Positions 1 through 7,420 are shown, counted from the stretch's first letter. The stretch is DNA of 30,702 nt from Alphaproteobacteria bacterium UBA1303 (GCA_002307315.1 DBTZ01000036.1:12487-43188); one strand, 5' to 3'. Notes: generated from the letters alone by a model not told the origin. Numbers and translations: made by a program.

Positions 1-294
1 GACACCGGCAGCCGCATGGACGAAGTGATTTTCGAAGAATTCAAAGGTACCGGCAATTCGGAAATCATTCTAGACCGCAAGGTTTCGGATAAGCGGGTGT
101 TCCCGGCCATTGACATTCTTCGTTCCGGCACCCGCAAGGACGAGCGTATGATCAGCAAGGCACAGATGTCGAAAACCTATGTGCTGCGCCGCATTTTGGC
201 GCCGATGGGCACGGTCGATGCCATCGAGTTTTTGCTCGACAAGTTGCGTTCGTCCAAAACCAACGACGATTTCTTCGAGAGTATGAATACTTGA
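1..294 (+). CDS. rho: Transcription termination factor Rho, C-terminal part (5' truncated by window edge)
   Basis: The reading frame is open from base 1 and ends at a TGA at 292-294, so only about the last 97 residues are present. Rho is the hexameric RNA-dependent ATPase that releases transcripts at Rho-dependent terminators. The visible part matches the family C-terminus: DTGSRMDEVIFEEFKGTGN (RecA-like core with the conserved EEFKGTGN segment), then ERRVFPAID-like sequence (KRVFPAIDI), SGTRKDE and the LRRIL helix near the end. It is followed after 22 bases by a strong intrinsic terminator. In alphaproteobacteria rho is usually close to mnmE and the mnmG-rsmG-parAB cluster. Here two minus-strand genes separate it from mnmE. 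Identification is secure. Confidence 0.96.
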   Translation, partial: DTGSRMDEVIFEEFKGTGNSEIILDRKVSDKRVFPAIDILRSGTRKDERMISKAQMSKTYVLRRILAPMGTVDAIEFLLDKLRSSKTNDDFFESMNT

Positions 295-316
295 ACGAAC
301 GGTTTTCTATGGATTT

Positions 317-351
317 AGCGCCCTCGTGGGAGATCACGAGGGCGCTTTTTT
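317..351 (+). terminator. Intrinsic terminator of rho
   Basis: A perfect 12-bp stem (317-328 with 335-346), a 6-base loop and a T-run at 346-351 follow the rho stop codon by 22 bases. The stop codon of the convergent oxidoreductase gene (TAA on the minus strand, 350-352) lies within the T-run, so the two genes are packed against this structure. Confidence 0.92.
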
Positions 352-1321
352 ATGGGATGAGGACCGTCGATCCTATGGTCTGGCGCGAGTGCAGCGCAAG
401 GTGAGCGAATTTTGCATCGGCCAAAGCGAACTGTTGACCCACCGTGATCCTGATCTTGCCGGATTGTACCGCGGCGAAGAAATCCGCCGCGGTTGTCTGC
501 AGATCCTCGGGCTTTTTTGTGTAGTGGAACAATGTCGGGCGAGTGAGAAACAACGAACCTTTGGCGCTTAGTATTCCCGGCTCGAAAGCGGGTACTGCAC
601 CCGAGGCGTTGCCGTAGGAAATCATCATGCCCCGTAACGCCAAACAGTCGAGCGAGCCTTCGAAGGTATCCTTGCCAACCGAATCGTAAACTGCTGGTAC
701 GCCTGTTCCGTCGGTCAAGTCGCGTACCCCCGCGACCCAGTCCTCGGTGCGGGCATTGAACACGGCGTGGCATCCCGCCTCTTTGGCAAGGTCGATCTTC
801 TCGTTCGATCCCACGGTGCCGATCACCTTGACGCCCAGTGCTTTCGCCCATTGGCAAGCTATCAACCCTACTCCGCCGGCGGCGGCGTGAAACAAAATGG
901 TTTGACCGGGCTGTACCGGAAAGGTTTGTTTGAGCAGATAACGCGCGGTGAAGCCTTTCATCATTGATGCGGCGGCGGTGACGTCGTCGATGCCCTCCGG
1001 CAGGCGGACCAGCCGGTCTGCGGCCACGTTGTTCGCCTTTGCATAAGCACCTAGGGGTCCGGAGCAATAGCCGACCCGGTCGCCTACCTTAAATCCGACC
1101 ACGCCTTCGCCCAGGGCTTCGATGGTCCCGGCCGCTTCCAGCCCGATGCCAGACGGGAGGTCCAATCGATAAAGGCCGGAGCGATGATAGGTGTCGATAA
1201 AATTCACGCCGATGGCGCCATGTTTGATTTGCACCATACCGGGGGCGGGGGCGGGAAGATCGACATCTTCGCAAACCAGAACGTCGGGATCGCCGGTTTC
1301 GGCGAAACGGATAGCCTTCAC
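350..1321 (-). CDS. Zinc-independent quinone oxidoreductase (NADPH:quinone reductase, MDR superfamily)
   Basis: Predicted to reduce quinones or enones with NADPH in the cytosol. The N-terminal GroES-like domain reads VKAIRFAETGDPDVL, with GLEAAGTIEALGEGV at about 65-80. The nucleotide-binding Rossmann domain carries HAAAGGVGLIACQWAKALG at about 145-165, the AxxGGVGxxAxQ pattern typical of the QOR group, and the structural-zinc cysteines of true alcohol dehydrogenases are absent. I prefer the GTG at 1321 because an AAGGA lies 10 bases upstream, and the resulting 323 residues match the usual size (about 325). The in-frame ATG at 1339 falls directly against the T-run of the upstream terminator and has no ribosome-binding site. 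The gene is probably transcribed on its own. The exact substrate cannot be read from the sequence. Confidence 0.9.
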   Translation of the reverse strand: MKAIRFAETGDPDVLVCEDVDLPAPAPGMVQIKHGAIGVNFIDTYHRSGLYRLDLPSGIGLEAAGTIEALGEGVVGFKVGDRVGYCSGPLGAYAKANNVAADRLVRLPEGIDDVTAAASMMKGFTARYLLKQTFPVQPGQTILFHAAAGGVGLIACQWAKALGVKVIGTVGSNEKIDLAKEAGCHAVFNARTEDWVAGVRDLTDGTGVPAVYDSVGKDTFEGSLDCLALRGMMISYGNASGAVPAFEPGILSAKGSLFLTRPTLFHYTKKPEDLQTTAADFFAAVQSGKIRITVGQQFALADAKFAHLALHSRQTIGSTVLIP

Positions 1322-1340
1322 TTTGTTTCTGTCCTTCATG

Positions 1341-1373
1341 AAAAAAGGCGGATGCCTTCGCACCCGCCTTTTG
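1341..1373 (-). terminator. Intrinsic terminator downstream of the DUF255 gene
   Basis: On the minus strand a 9-bp stem (1364-1372 with 1343-1351) and a T-run (1346-1341) follow the DUF255 gene stop at 1396 by about 23 bases. It separates that gene from the oxidoreductase gene, which starts immediately after. Confidence 0.85.
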
Positions 1374-1395
1374 CGTTCGTTTAAAAATTGCGGGT

Positions 1396-3441
1396 CTACT
1401 GCGGCCGGCCCTGCGCCTGCGGCGGCAGTTGCAGAACTTGGCTTAAAGTTACGGCGTTGGTGATCGGCGCCATGCACGTGTTGTGCTGGCAAATATAGGC
1501 GGTGGGCTGGCCGTTTTCCATCTGTTTGCCGAGGGCGGGATGGTTTTGGGGCAGAGTATCGGACGAACCGACCACCAAGAGCAGGCGGTTGGGCAAGGAC
1601 CGTCCCATCACCGCGGCGATGAGTTCCTGGGTCTTGCCGCTTTCCTTGGGGCCGATGATGACGATCTGAAGTCCGGCGATCAGGGTTTCCAGTCCGTTGA
1701 GATACGTACCCATCGCCAGAGGCGAAGCAGGCAGTTCGTTGGCGAAGCCGCTGATTACGCCATTGACCTTTTCCTGATAGACGGTGTCGCCGGTAAGGAA
1801 CAACAACCTGGCCAAGACGCCGATCATAGTCGAATTGGCACTTGGGGTTGCTTGATCGAGGACGGTGCGAACACGGTGCAGTATCGGTGCATCGTCGGCG
1901 GCGGTCTGAAAATAGCCGCCGCTTTGTTCGTCCCAGAACTGTTCGTTCAAGATCTTGGTCCATGCCTTGGCCTGATCGAGGAACCGATCGTTGCCGGTCA
2001 CTTCCAATAGAGTTAAGGCGGCGCGAGTCATCTGGGCGTAATCGTCGGCAAAACCGGTATGGCCGCGTTTGCCCGCGCACCAGCTATGTACCAGCCGCTC
2101 GCCTTCGCTCATTTCCTTGACGATGAAGTCGAAGGCTTTGACGGCGGTTTGAATCCAGGCCGGGTTCGAGAATACCGCACCGGCGTTGGCGAAGGCAGCA
2201 ATCATCATGCCGTTCCAGTCGGCCATCACCTTATCATCGCGTGCGGGCGCGGTGCGGTTTTTGGCGCGCGCCGTCAGCAGAAGTTCGCGCTGACGCTTTA
2301 GAAGCGCTTCGTCGGCGTCGTTGAACGGGAAGGGTGTGTTGGAACGGTGCAGAATATTACGGCCGTTGAAGTTGCCCTCTTTGCGGACGTTGTAGACATC
2401 CTTGAAGCGCTGGCTGAAAGTGCCGGCTAGGGCGGCGTCGATTTCGGCTTCGCTCCACAGATAGTAGGCGCCTTCTTCTCCGTTGACGTCGGCGTCGATG
2501 CTGGTAGCGAAGGCGTCCTCCACCATCATTTCGCGCGTTACCCAGCTTAAGGTTTCGTCGATCCGGGTACGATAGAGCGGCATGCGGTTTTGTTGGCTGA
2601 CCAAAGTCAGAATGTCGATTATCGCGGCATTATCGCTCAGCATTTTTTCGTAGTGCGGAATCAACCAGCGCTCGTCGATGGTATAACGATGGAACCCGCC
2701 GCCGACGTGATCGTAGATGCCTGCGAGGCATATGGTGTCGAGCGTGGTCTGCACCAATTGGGCGAAGGGCACGGCACCGGAACGCAAGTAGCCGCGCCAA
2801 AGAACTTCGATCAGGGCGGGTTGGGGGAATTTCGGCGCGCCGGTAAGGCCGCCGTAAAAAATGTCGAAACGCTGTGCGGTATGGATCGCAGTAGCGTCGA
2901 TGAGGCGAGGATCGATAGATCCGCGAAGATCGCGTGACCATTGGTTGGTCAATGCTTCGTTGACCTTGCCGGCATTTTGGGCGACGGTTTCGGCCTGTTC
3001 ACGGTAGATCTTGGCGACATCGGCCAGCACGTGTTTGAAGGCGGGCAGGTTATCGCGGTCTTCGCTGGGGAAAAAGCCGCCGACGAAAAAGGGCTCTGCC
3101 TTGGAGTTGAGGAAGATGGTCAGCGGCCAGCCGCCGCGATAGCCCATCAACTGCGCCGCCGACTGATAGAGATAGTCGATGTCGGGCCGTTCTTCGCGGT
3201 CGAGCTTTACGTTGACGAAGTTGTCGTTCATCAGCGCGGCGGTATCGGCGTCGGAAAAGCTCTCCTTGTTCATGGCGTGGCACCAATGACAGGCGGAGTA
3301 CCCGATCGAGAGAAGAATCGGTTTGCCGCTTGCGGCAGCTTCCTGAAGCGCTTCTTCGCCCCAAGCGTACCACTGAACGGGATTGTCTTTGTGCAAAAGC
3401 AGATAGGGACTGGTTTCCTCGGCGAGGCGATTGGTGCTCAT
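1396..3441 (-). CDS. DUF255 thioredoxin-fold protein (YyaL/SPATA20-like)
   Basis: A 681-residue protein of the family called thioredoxin domain-containing protein, YyaL or spermatogenesis-associated protein 20. The N-terminal DUF255 thioredoxin-like domain (about 1-165) shows the diagnostic NRLAEETSPYLLLHKDNPV and PVQWYAWGEEAL segments and the redox-like CHWCH motif near residue 51, followed by VKLDREERPDID. The rest is an alpha/alpha-toroid region resembling N-acylglucosamine 2-epimerase/glycosidase folds, with GGGFHRYTIDERWLIPHYEKMLSDNA, FPQPALIE and RDDKVMADWNGMMI. The length is normal for the family (about 650-690). The biochemical function of the family is not established. The gene starts at an ATG behind a purine-rich GGAAAA stretch and points away from mnmE, with which it shares a 112-base divergent intergenic region. 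Confidence 0.9.
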   Translation of the reverse strand: MSTNRLAEETSPYLLLHKDNPVQWYAWGEEALQEAAASGKPILLSIGYSACHWCHAMNKESFSDADTAALMNDNFVNVKLDREERPDIDYLYQSAAQLMGYRGGWPLTIFLNSKAEPFFVGGFFPSEDRDNLPAFKHVLADVAKIYREQAETVAQNAGKVNEALTNQWSRDLRGSIDPRLIDATAIHTAQRFDIFYGGLTGAPKFPQPALIEVLWRGYLRSGAVPFAQLVQTTLDTICLAGIYDHVGGGFHRYTIDERWLIPHYEKMLSDNAAIIDILTLVSQQNRMPLYRTRIDETLSWVTREMMVEDAFATSIDADVNGEEGAYYLWSEAEIDAALAGTFSQRFKDVYNVRKEGNFNGRNILHRSNTPFPFNDADEALLKRQRELLLTARAKNRTAPARDDKVMADWNGMMIAAFANAGAVFSNPAWIQTAVKAFDFIVKEMSEGERLVHSWCAGKRGHTGFADDYAQMTRAALTLLEVTGNDRFLDQAKAWTKILNEQFWDEQSGGYFQTAADDAPILHRVRTVLDQATPSANSTMIGVLARLLFLTGDTVYQEKVNGVISGFANELPASPLAMGTYLNGLETLIAGLQIVIIGPKESGKTQELIAAVMGRSLPNRLLLVVGSSDTLPQNHPALGKQMENGQPTAYICQHNTCMAPITNAVTLSQVLQLPPQAQGRPQ

Positions 3442-3553
3442 TTTTTCCGTTTTCCGATTGCCGCGTTTTGCGCCTTGGCTTAAGGCGGTGCGCTTGAAGT
3501 TGCCTAAACTTTGCCACCTTTAGCGCGGGACGGCGCGTAACCACAAGGTCTCG

Positions 3554-4873
3554 ATGCCGATGGATCGCTCGCAAACCATCTTTGCCTTAGCCAGCGCCCC
3601 GGGCAAAGCCGGCGTCGCCATCGTGCGGGTTTCCGGCGCCAAGGCCGGCCTCAGTATTAACCTATTGACAGGAAAGAAGGATATTGTCCCAAGGCAGGCA
3701 CGGTTTCTCTCCCTCTACGATACCGGCGGTGTTCTTATCGACAGGGCGCTGGTGCTTTTTTTTCAAGCACCGAAAAGTTTTACCGGCGAGGACGTTGCCG
3801 AATTCCATCTCCACGGCGGGCGGGCGGTTGTCGATGCTTTATGTAGTGTGTTGACTGGGGATCTAGGCTTGCGTCCGGCCGAGCCGGGGGAATTCACCCG
3901 GCGGGCGGTCGAAAACGGCAAACTCGATTTGACTCAAGCCGAAGCTATCGCCGATCTGGTCGATGCCGAAACCGAAGCTCAGCGGCGGCAGGCGGTTCGC
4001 CAATATGAAGGCGTCTTTGGCCAGAAAATTGAGGAATGGCGGGATGTTTTGGTGCGTGCCCTGGCCTTGGCAGAGGTCGACATCGATTTTTCGGATGAAG
4101 AGGTGCCGGAAGATTCGGTAGGCGGGGGCAGGATACTTTGTGCCGAGGTTCGTGAGGCTATTTCCGCTCAGCTCGCCGATAGGCGACGCGGCGAGCTGAT
4201 CCGCGAAGGGCTGCAGGTTGCGGTGATCGGTCCGCCCAATGCCGGAAAAAGTTCGCTGGTCAATGCGTTGGCTAGGCGCGACGTCGCTATTGTCTCTTCT
4301 ATCCCCGGTACCACCCGCGACGTAATCGAGGTGCGGCTCAATTTGGACGGTTACGCGGTGGTGTTGGCTGATACCGCCGGATTGCGCGATCCAACCGAGG
4401 AGATCGAAGCTGAGGGTGTGCGCCGGGCGCTTCAGCGGGCCGGCGAAGCCGATATGGTGGTGTTGCTGCGTGATGGTGTCTTGGGAGAGAACCCTATAAA
4501 TCTGCCTGAAAGTATGGTTAATAAACCATATATTACAGTGTGGAATAAGTCAGACTTGTTTTGGCCGGTTCCGCAAGAGGGTTTAAGGGTATCGGCCACG
4601 ACCGGCGAAGGAATCGATGCCGTGGTTGCGGCGATTGCCGCCAAGGCCAAGGAGATGCTGGGCGGATCTGCGGCGCCACTTACCCGCCCGCGTCATCGCT
4701 ATTGTTTGGAGGAGGCGCTGAGCGCGTTGGTGCGCGCCCAAACCGCCAAGGAGCCGGAGCTGTTCGCCGAAGATGTGCGTTTGGCTTTGCGTGCTCTCGG
4801 CCGCATCGTCGGCAAGGTCGACGTCGAGGATGTCTTGGATATCGTGTTCAGAGATTTCTGTATTGGAAAATGA
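3554..4873 (+). CDS. mnmE: tRNA uridine-5-carboxymethylaminomethyl modification GTPase MnmE
   Basis: MnmE (TrmE) works with MnmG to build the cmnm5 group on wobble uridine 34 of certain tRNAs. The order seen is an N-terminal folate-binding domain (TIFALASAPGKAGVAIVRVSG; GEFTRRAVENGKLDLTQAEA), a helical domain, and a central Ras-like G domain with GPPNAGKSSLVNAL (P-loop, about 226-239), TTRDVIEV (switch), DTAGLRDP and NKSD. The C-terminus ends in FCIGK, which carries the conserved CxxGK cysteine. At 439 residues it is normal. The ATG at 3554 has AAGG five bases upstream. A short AT-rich patch at about 4495-4555 falls in the variable segment before NKSD and does not break the frame. The partner gene mnmG lies 2.5 kb downstream, beyond an accessory islet. 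Confidence 0.97.
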   Translation: MPMDRSQTIFALASAPGKAGVAIVRVSGAKAGLSINLLTGKKDIVPRQARFLSLYDTGGVLIDRALVLFFQAPKSFTGEDVAEFHLHGGRAVVDALCSVLTGDLGLRPAEPGEFTRRAVENGKLDLTQAEAIADLVDAETEAQRRQAVRQYEGVFGQKIEEWRDVLVRALALAEVDIDFSDEEVPEDSVGGGRILCAEVREAISAQLADRRRGELIREGLQVAVIGPPNAGKSSLVNALARRDVAIVSSIPGTTRDVIEVRLNLDGYAVVLADTAGLRDPTEEIEAEGVRRALQRAGEADMVVLLRDGVLGENPINLPESMVNKPYITVWNKSDLFWPVPQEGLRVSATTGEGIDAVVAAIAAKAKEMLGGSAAPLTRPRHRYCLEEALSALVRAQTAKEPELFAEDVRLALRALGRIVGKVDVEDVLDIVFRDFCIGK

Positions 4874-4946
4874 CCGGTATTAGGTAGCAAGCTTCCAAGG
4901 GGGATTCACGCGGGACTGAGCGGGATTTTCCGGGGTAATCCGGGGC

Positions 4947-5361
4947 ATGGCCGAAACTCATGCCCTGTCAGCCTTAAAGGAAAAACGCACAAGGCTCGTC
5001 GGTGATCTGATTACGGCCAACACACGAGTTATTGCCCTAAAGGCTGATTTGGCCGCCGTCGATAAATGTCTGAAGATATTTTTGTCAGACGTTGACCCGA
5101 AAGCCACTAACGGAAAAAGCGGGCTTCCAAAAGGCTCGGGTAGCCGCATGGCGCTAGAGATATTACGCGAGGTTGGCCGATCCGCTCAGCACTCCGGAAT
5201 TGGCTGCTTGTATCTTGCAGCGGTTAGGCCGTCCGCTTGAGCCGCATCCGTTCAAATTACTGATTGCGACCATTCAGGGGAATTTTTCCCGCCGCAGGGA
5301 TAGGATCGTTCAATTCGACCAATCGACCTATCCAGGCAAGTGGTGGCTGCGGGCGCTGTAA
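4947..5361 (+). pseudogene. Small alphaproteobacterial hypothetical protein, broken by a one-base frameshift
   Basis: The first frame (ATG 4947) encodes a coiled-coil-like N-terminus (ALSALKEKRTRLVGDLITAN, then IALKADLAAVDKCLKIF) and reaches ALEILREVGRSAQ before drifting into nonsense and stopping at 5240. From about 5182 the neighbouring frame continues the expected protein: PLSTPELAACILQRLGRPLE to FDQSTYPGKWWLRAL, stop at 5361. Removing one base near 5181 gives a continuous product of about 137 residues reading LREVGRPLSTPELA, a pattern I recall from short alphaproteobacterial hypothetical proteins with an N-terminal coiled coil and a C-terminal winged-helix-like segment. No function is known to me. 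It is either a recent pseudogene or a sequencing error. It sits at the start of the accessory islet downstream of mnmE. Confidence 0.7.
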
Positions 5362-5734
5362 ATATTTTTCTGAGGGATTCTTAAAACCCTCTTGACTCGA
5401 GGATTTTACTAACCGGCGTTAAGAAATGACACGGTTTATTAAGACTTAGTTTACCACTTAACCCTTGTGACTCATTTTTTTATCGTCAATACTTGGCCCC
5501 TGTCGTTGATTGCGACACCAAATCTGGCGGAAACATCCATCCCTCTCGGACGGGATTTCAGCAGATAGCTGACGCCCTGCTCCACATGGGTACGCCAATT
5601 TTGGAAGGAGGTTTATTGGTTCACCGCGCATCGGATCGCGGATTTCGGGTTCAGGCCCTTAAAAGTTGCGGTGCAGGGAGCACCACAAGGGCGGTGAGGA
5701 CCATCCTCATAAACTCGAAAAAAGGAGAAAAGAC
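5362..5734. other. Gene-free, partly structured stretch of the islet
   Basis: No convincing protein is encoded here. The first 100 bases are AT-rich. GAGGG and CCCTC (5372-5376, 5387-5391) could form a weak hairpin after the broken gene. Further on are two short perfect hairpins, GGTGC/GCACC (5670-5684) and GAGGA/TCCTC (5696-5708), just before the ribosome-binding site of the micro-ORF at 5735. Together with the T-rich hairpin at 5728-5749 they could form a leader or a small RNA. A strong AAGGAGG at 5605-5611 has no credible start codon at normal spacing. Confidence 0.4.
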
Positions 5735-5845
5735 ATGTGGTCTTTTTTTCGTCCGAAGGTCGTACACGTCTGCGCGTATATGCGCAGGCGATATGGGAAA
5801 TGGGAGAGTGTCATCTCCCACTTCCGTTCGTTACCTAGTAGGTAA
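5735..5845 (+). CDS. 36-residue basic micro-protein, unknown function
   Basis: A short reading frame starts at ATG 5735 behind an excellent AAAGGAG (5721-5727) with 7-base spacing and ends at TAA 5843-5845. The product begins MWSFFRPKVVHVCAYMRRRY and ends GKWESVISHFRSLPSR. It is very basic and aromatic, with alternating hydrophobic and charged residues suggestive of a short beta-hairpin. It resembles, from memory, small phage or island proteins of the RPKxVxVxAYxRxRxGKWE type, which I cannot verify here. The start codon lies in the loop of a hairpin (AAAAGAC with GTCTTTT, then more T), so that hairpin could control translation or act as a terminator. A GC-rich terminator follows 20 bases after the stop, which supports a separate transcription unit. 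An alternative reading is a small RNA with no protein. Confidence 0.5.
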   Translation: MWSFFRPKVVHVCAYMRRRYGKWESVISHFRSLPSR

Positions 5846-5865
5846 TGGATTGAGTGCCTAACTTG

Positions 5866-5905
5866 GGGTCCGGGCGGTATCAGGCCGTTCCGGGCCTCTT
5901 TTTTT
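5866..5905 (+). terminator. Intrinsic terminator after the micro-ORF
   Basis: GGTCCGG (5867-5873) pairs with CCGGGCC (5890-5896), with an inner GCGG/CCGT stem, followed by CTCTTTTTTT ending at 5905. It lies 20 bases after the micro-ORF stop and reads as a plus-strand terminator. Confidence 0.75.
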
Positions 5906-5948
5906 ATCATGCCGACACCTTATCTCACCGAATCTGAACTAGCAACTG

Positions 5949-6113
5949 AACGTATCCGCCCGCATACATGCCGTTCACTTCCACTTCTCCCGAAACCTTC
6001 ACGCCGTCATCTTCAGCCGACATGGCTTCGCGGATTTTGTGAAGCAGGATGAAAGCCGTCTTGTACTGCACGTCTAAATCCCGGCTCATGTGCAGGGCGG
6101 AATAACCCTTAGC
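5949..6113 (-). mobile_element. Remnant of an IS1595-family transposase gene
   Basis: A minus-strand frame encodes KGYSALHMSRDLDVQYKTAF followed by ILLHKIREAM and SGEVEVNGMYAGGYV. This is the pattern of the IS1595 (ISXO2-like DDE) transposases: the helix-turn-helix stretch (KGxSALQLxRDLxVxYKTAW), then HKLREAM, then GEVEVDGxYxGG with the first catalytic acidic residue, which is N rather than D here. Only about 55 of the usual 300 residues survive. Sequence upstream of KGYSALH and downstream of GGYV no longer matches. No terminal inverted repeats were found. The remnant stops within about 7 bases of where DUF6471 similarity begins on the other strand. Confidence 0.75.
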
Positions 6114-6347
6114 GCCATTCGTAAAGAAGACTGGATTGCCAATGTCAAAGGATTGCTCAAGGCGGAATTGAAGCGCCGGAACATGACCTATGCTGGACCT
6201 GTTGAAAAACTTGCAGGAATCGGCGTAAAAGACACAGAGGCCAATATCCGAAACAAAATCGCGCGCGGCGGGTTTACCGCCGCGTTCCTGTTGCAATGCC
6301 TAACCGCAATAGAGATTGAAACCCTGCATATTTATGCTGGCTGGTAG
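6090..6347 (+). CDS. DUF6471 domain protein, 5' end probably damaged
   Basis: The conserved part runs from KEDWIANVKGLLKAELKRRN through TYAGPVEKLAGIGVKDTEAN to NKIARGGFTAAFLLQCLTAI, the signature of the short DUF6471 proteins. These look like small helical DNA-binding domains and are often found on plasmids and islands. Similarity begins near 6120, but no ATG or ribosome-binding site lies there. The annotated GTG at 6090 falls inside the IS1595 remnant, so the native start may have been lost when the element inserted or was deleted. The 3' end (TAG 6345-6347) overlaps the end of the peptidase gene on the minus strand by 16 bases. It may be silent; the function is unknown. Confidence 0.65.
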   Translation: MQGGITLSAIRKEDWIANVKGLLKAELKRRNMTYAGPVEKLAGIGVKDTEANIRNKIARGGFTAAFLLQCLTAIEIETLHIYAGW

Positions 6348-6826
6348 GGTAACCCAAGACGAATGTGCATAGCTTGCACAGACACTTCAAAATGATCAGC
6401 CATAACAGCAGGGTCACTTATGTCTTGCGAAAGCAAAAGCGATATACCCTTGAACGGCATAAGAAGATTTGCCGCAAAACTATTTGCTTGTCGCTCATGC
6501 ACTGGGTAAATGGCAGAATTGGGACGACTGCTTCCTTCGGCGCGGTATGCGCGAGTATCTCCTACGCCTCTGCCAAACAATTCTCTGTGATAAATAAAAT
6601 GTCCAAGCTCATGCGCAGCAGTAAACCGCTGCCGAACGATAGCATGGCTTGAATTTACGGTTACGCTGTATTTGTCGCCATCTAGGCGTTCTATCCAACC
6701 AGATATATTATTTTCTAAGGGTTCAAAATTCACCCCAAGACCAAGCTCGCGCATTATGCCATATACCGGCACCGGAAGCGTCGTGCTGTATTTTTCTATT
6801 AATTCTAATGGATTAATTTTGCACAT
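6332..6826 (-). CDS. ImmA/IrrE-family zinc metallopeptidase
   Basis: A 164-residue peptidase of the family that includes phage ImmA (cleaves the ImmR repressor) and IrrE/PprI. The zinc-binding helix AAHELGHFIYH holds the HExxH motif. The third ligand is expected in HERQANSFAANLLMP, the conserved ExxAxxFAxxLLMP segment. The N-terminus (NPLELIEKYSTTLPVPVYGI) is typical. I start it at ATG 6826 because AAAGGAGG lies 7 bases upstream and the ATG shares its A with the TAA of the upstream gene (TAATG), which implies translational coupling. These enzymes usually cut a regulator or antitoxin encoded next to them. No XRE-type repressor is adjacent here; the partner is a one-helix membrane protein. Confidence 0.88.
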   Translation of the reverse strand: MCKINPLELIEKYSTTLPVPVYGIMRELGLGVNFEPLENNISGWIERLDGDKYSVTVNSSHAIVRQRFTAAHELGHFIYHRELFGRGVGDTRAYRAEGSSRPNSAIYPVHERQANSFAANLLMPFKGISLLLSQDISDPAVMADHFEVSVQAMHIRLGLPYQPA

Positions 6827-7260
6827 TATCCCGCCTCCTTTCCGATATTTTCTGCTGCGCAATCATCGCAACTGCCATTACCTACTGAGGCGTTTGCGAG
6901 AAGTCGAACATGCTCGGCAACTAACGCTGGGGCATCATTTGAACGCCATTCTAGCATGTAGGCATCAACAACGGCTTTTGCGTGGATTTGCGCCTCAGTG
7001 CGAGCTTCTTTTTCGGCCCATACCTTAACGAAATATCCCCACCCACCTGCTGCCACCACCGCGATAATCGCAATTATGATGGAACCAATCGTCAAAGCCG
7101 TGCTGAGGGCACCAAAACTCGCGGACAACGCATCGAAGTTTGGTTGTGGTGTGGCTGTTGCGGCAGAAGCTTGGACACTGCTAACCGCCGGGCAATGAGA
7201 AACGGCAGAATTAATCAGTCTCTCACACAGCGCGGCATCAATTTTGTTAACAGACACCAC
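6826..7260 (-). CDS. Small membrane protein with one transmembrane helix, partner of the ImmA-like peptidase
   Basis: A 144-residue protein that I do not recognise. Residues 1-50 are polar with two cysteines. A clear hydrophobic helix spans about 54-78 (IGSIIIAIIAVVAAGGWGYF). A charged, probably helical stretch follows (KVWAEKEARTEAQIHAKAVV), and the tail contains CDDC. It starts with GTG (7260, or the next GTG at 7257) behind GAGGGG. Its stop overlaps the start of the metallopeptidase gene (TAATG), so the two are very likely made together and may act together, for example as a membrane-anchored substrate, sensor or inhibitor of the peptidase. That role is inference from gene order only. Confidence 0.75.
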   Translation of the reverse strand: MVSVNKIDAALCERLINSAVSHCPAVSSVQASAATATPQPNFDALSASFGALSTALTIGSIIIAIIAVVAAGGWGYFVKVWAEKEARTEAQIHAKAVVDAYMLEWRSNDAPALVAEHVRLLANASVGNGSCDDCAAENIGKEAG

Positions 7261-7357
7261 CTTATCCCCTCAGAGGTGATTCGTTATCTGATACTACTCT
7301 GGTTGGTATTAATTGGAACTTTGCAACCTAATACCGAAAATGACTCTCATTCTCCAA

Positions 7358-7373
7358 TGTTTCACGTGAAACA
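7358..7373. promoter_or_regulatory. parS: parS centromere site 1 (ParB-binding)
   Basis: TGTTTCACGTGAAACA is an exact match to the bacterial parS consensus, extended to a perfect 20-base palindrome (7356-7375). It lies 48 bases upstream of mnmG and about 3.4 kb from parB. ParB loads here and spreads to form the partition complex that ParA positions. Confidence 0.96.
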
Positions 7374-7420
7374 TTGAATCGCCGCTTGCTGTGGGCAGGT
7401 CGTTCGCCTATTTCGACACC

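Noticed and set aside
1340..2080. Extension of the oxidoreductase frame far upstream on the minus strand
   Set aside because: That part lies antiparallel in frame-shifted register within the DUF255 gene and beyond a terminator; family similarity begins only at 1321.
5463..5498. Promoter-like TTGTGA and AATACT pair in the islet
   Set aside because: It matches the consensus at only four of six bases in each half, in an AT-rich area where such matches occur by chance.
5493..5861. A 122-codon frame across the structured stretch of the islet
   Set aside because: It has no recognisable pattern, and it overlaps the better-supported micro-ORF in another frame. A strong AAGGAGG inside it lacks a well-spaced ATG or GTG.
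6982..7377. A plus-strand frame ending in FHVKH at parS site 1
   Set aside because: It is antisense to the membrane-protein gene, and the ending is simply the translation of parS.
7261..7420. Possible replication origin near parS
   Set aside because: No cluster of DnaA boxes or AT-rich unwinding region was seen; parS alone does not mark the origin.
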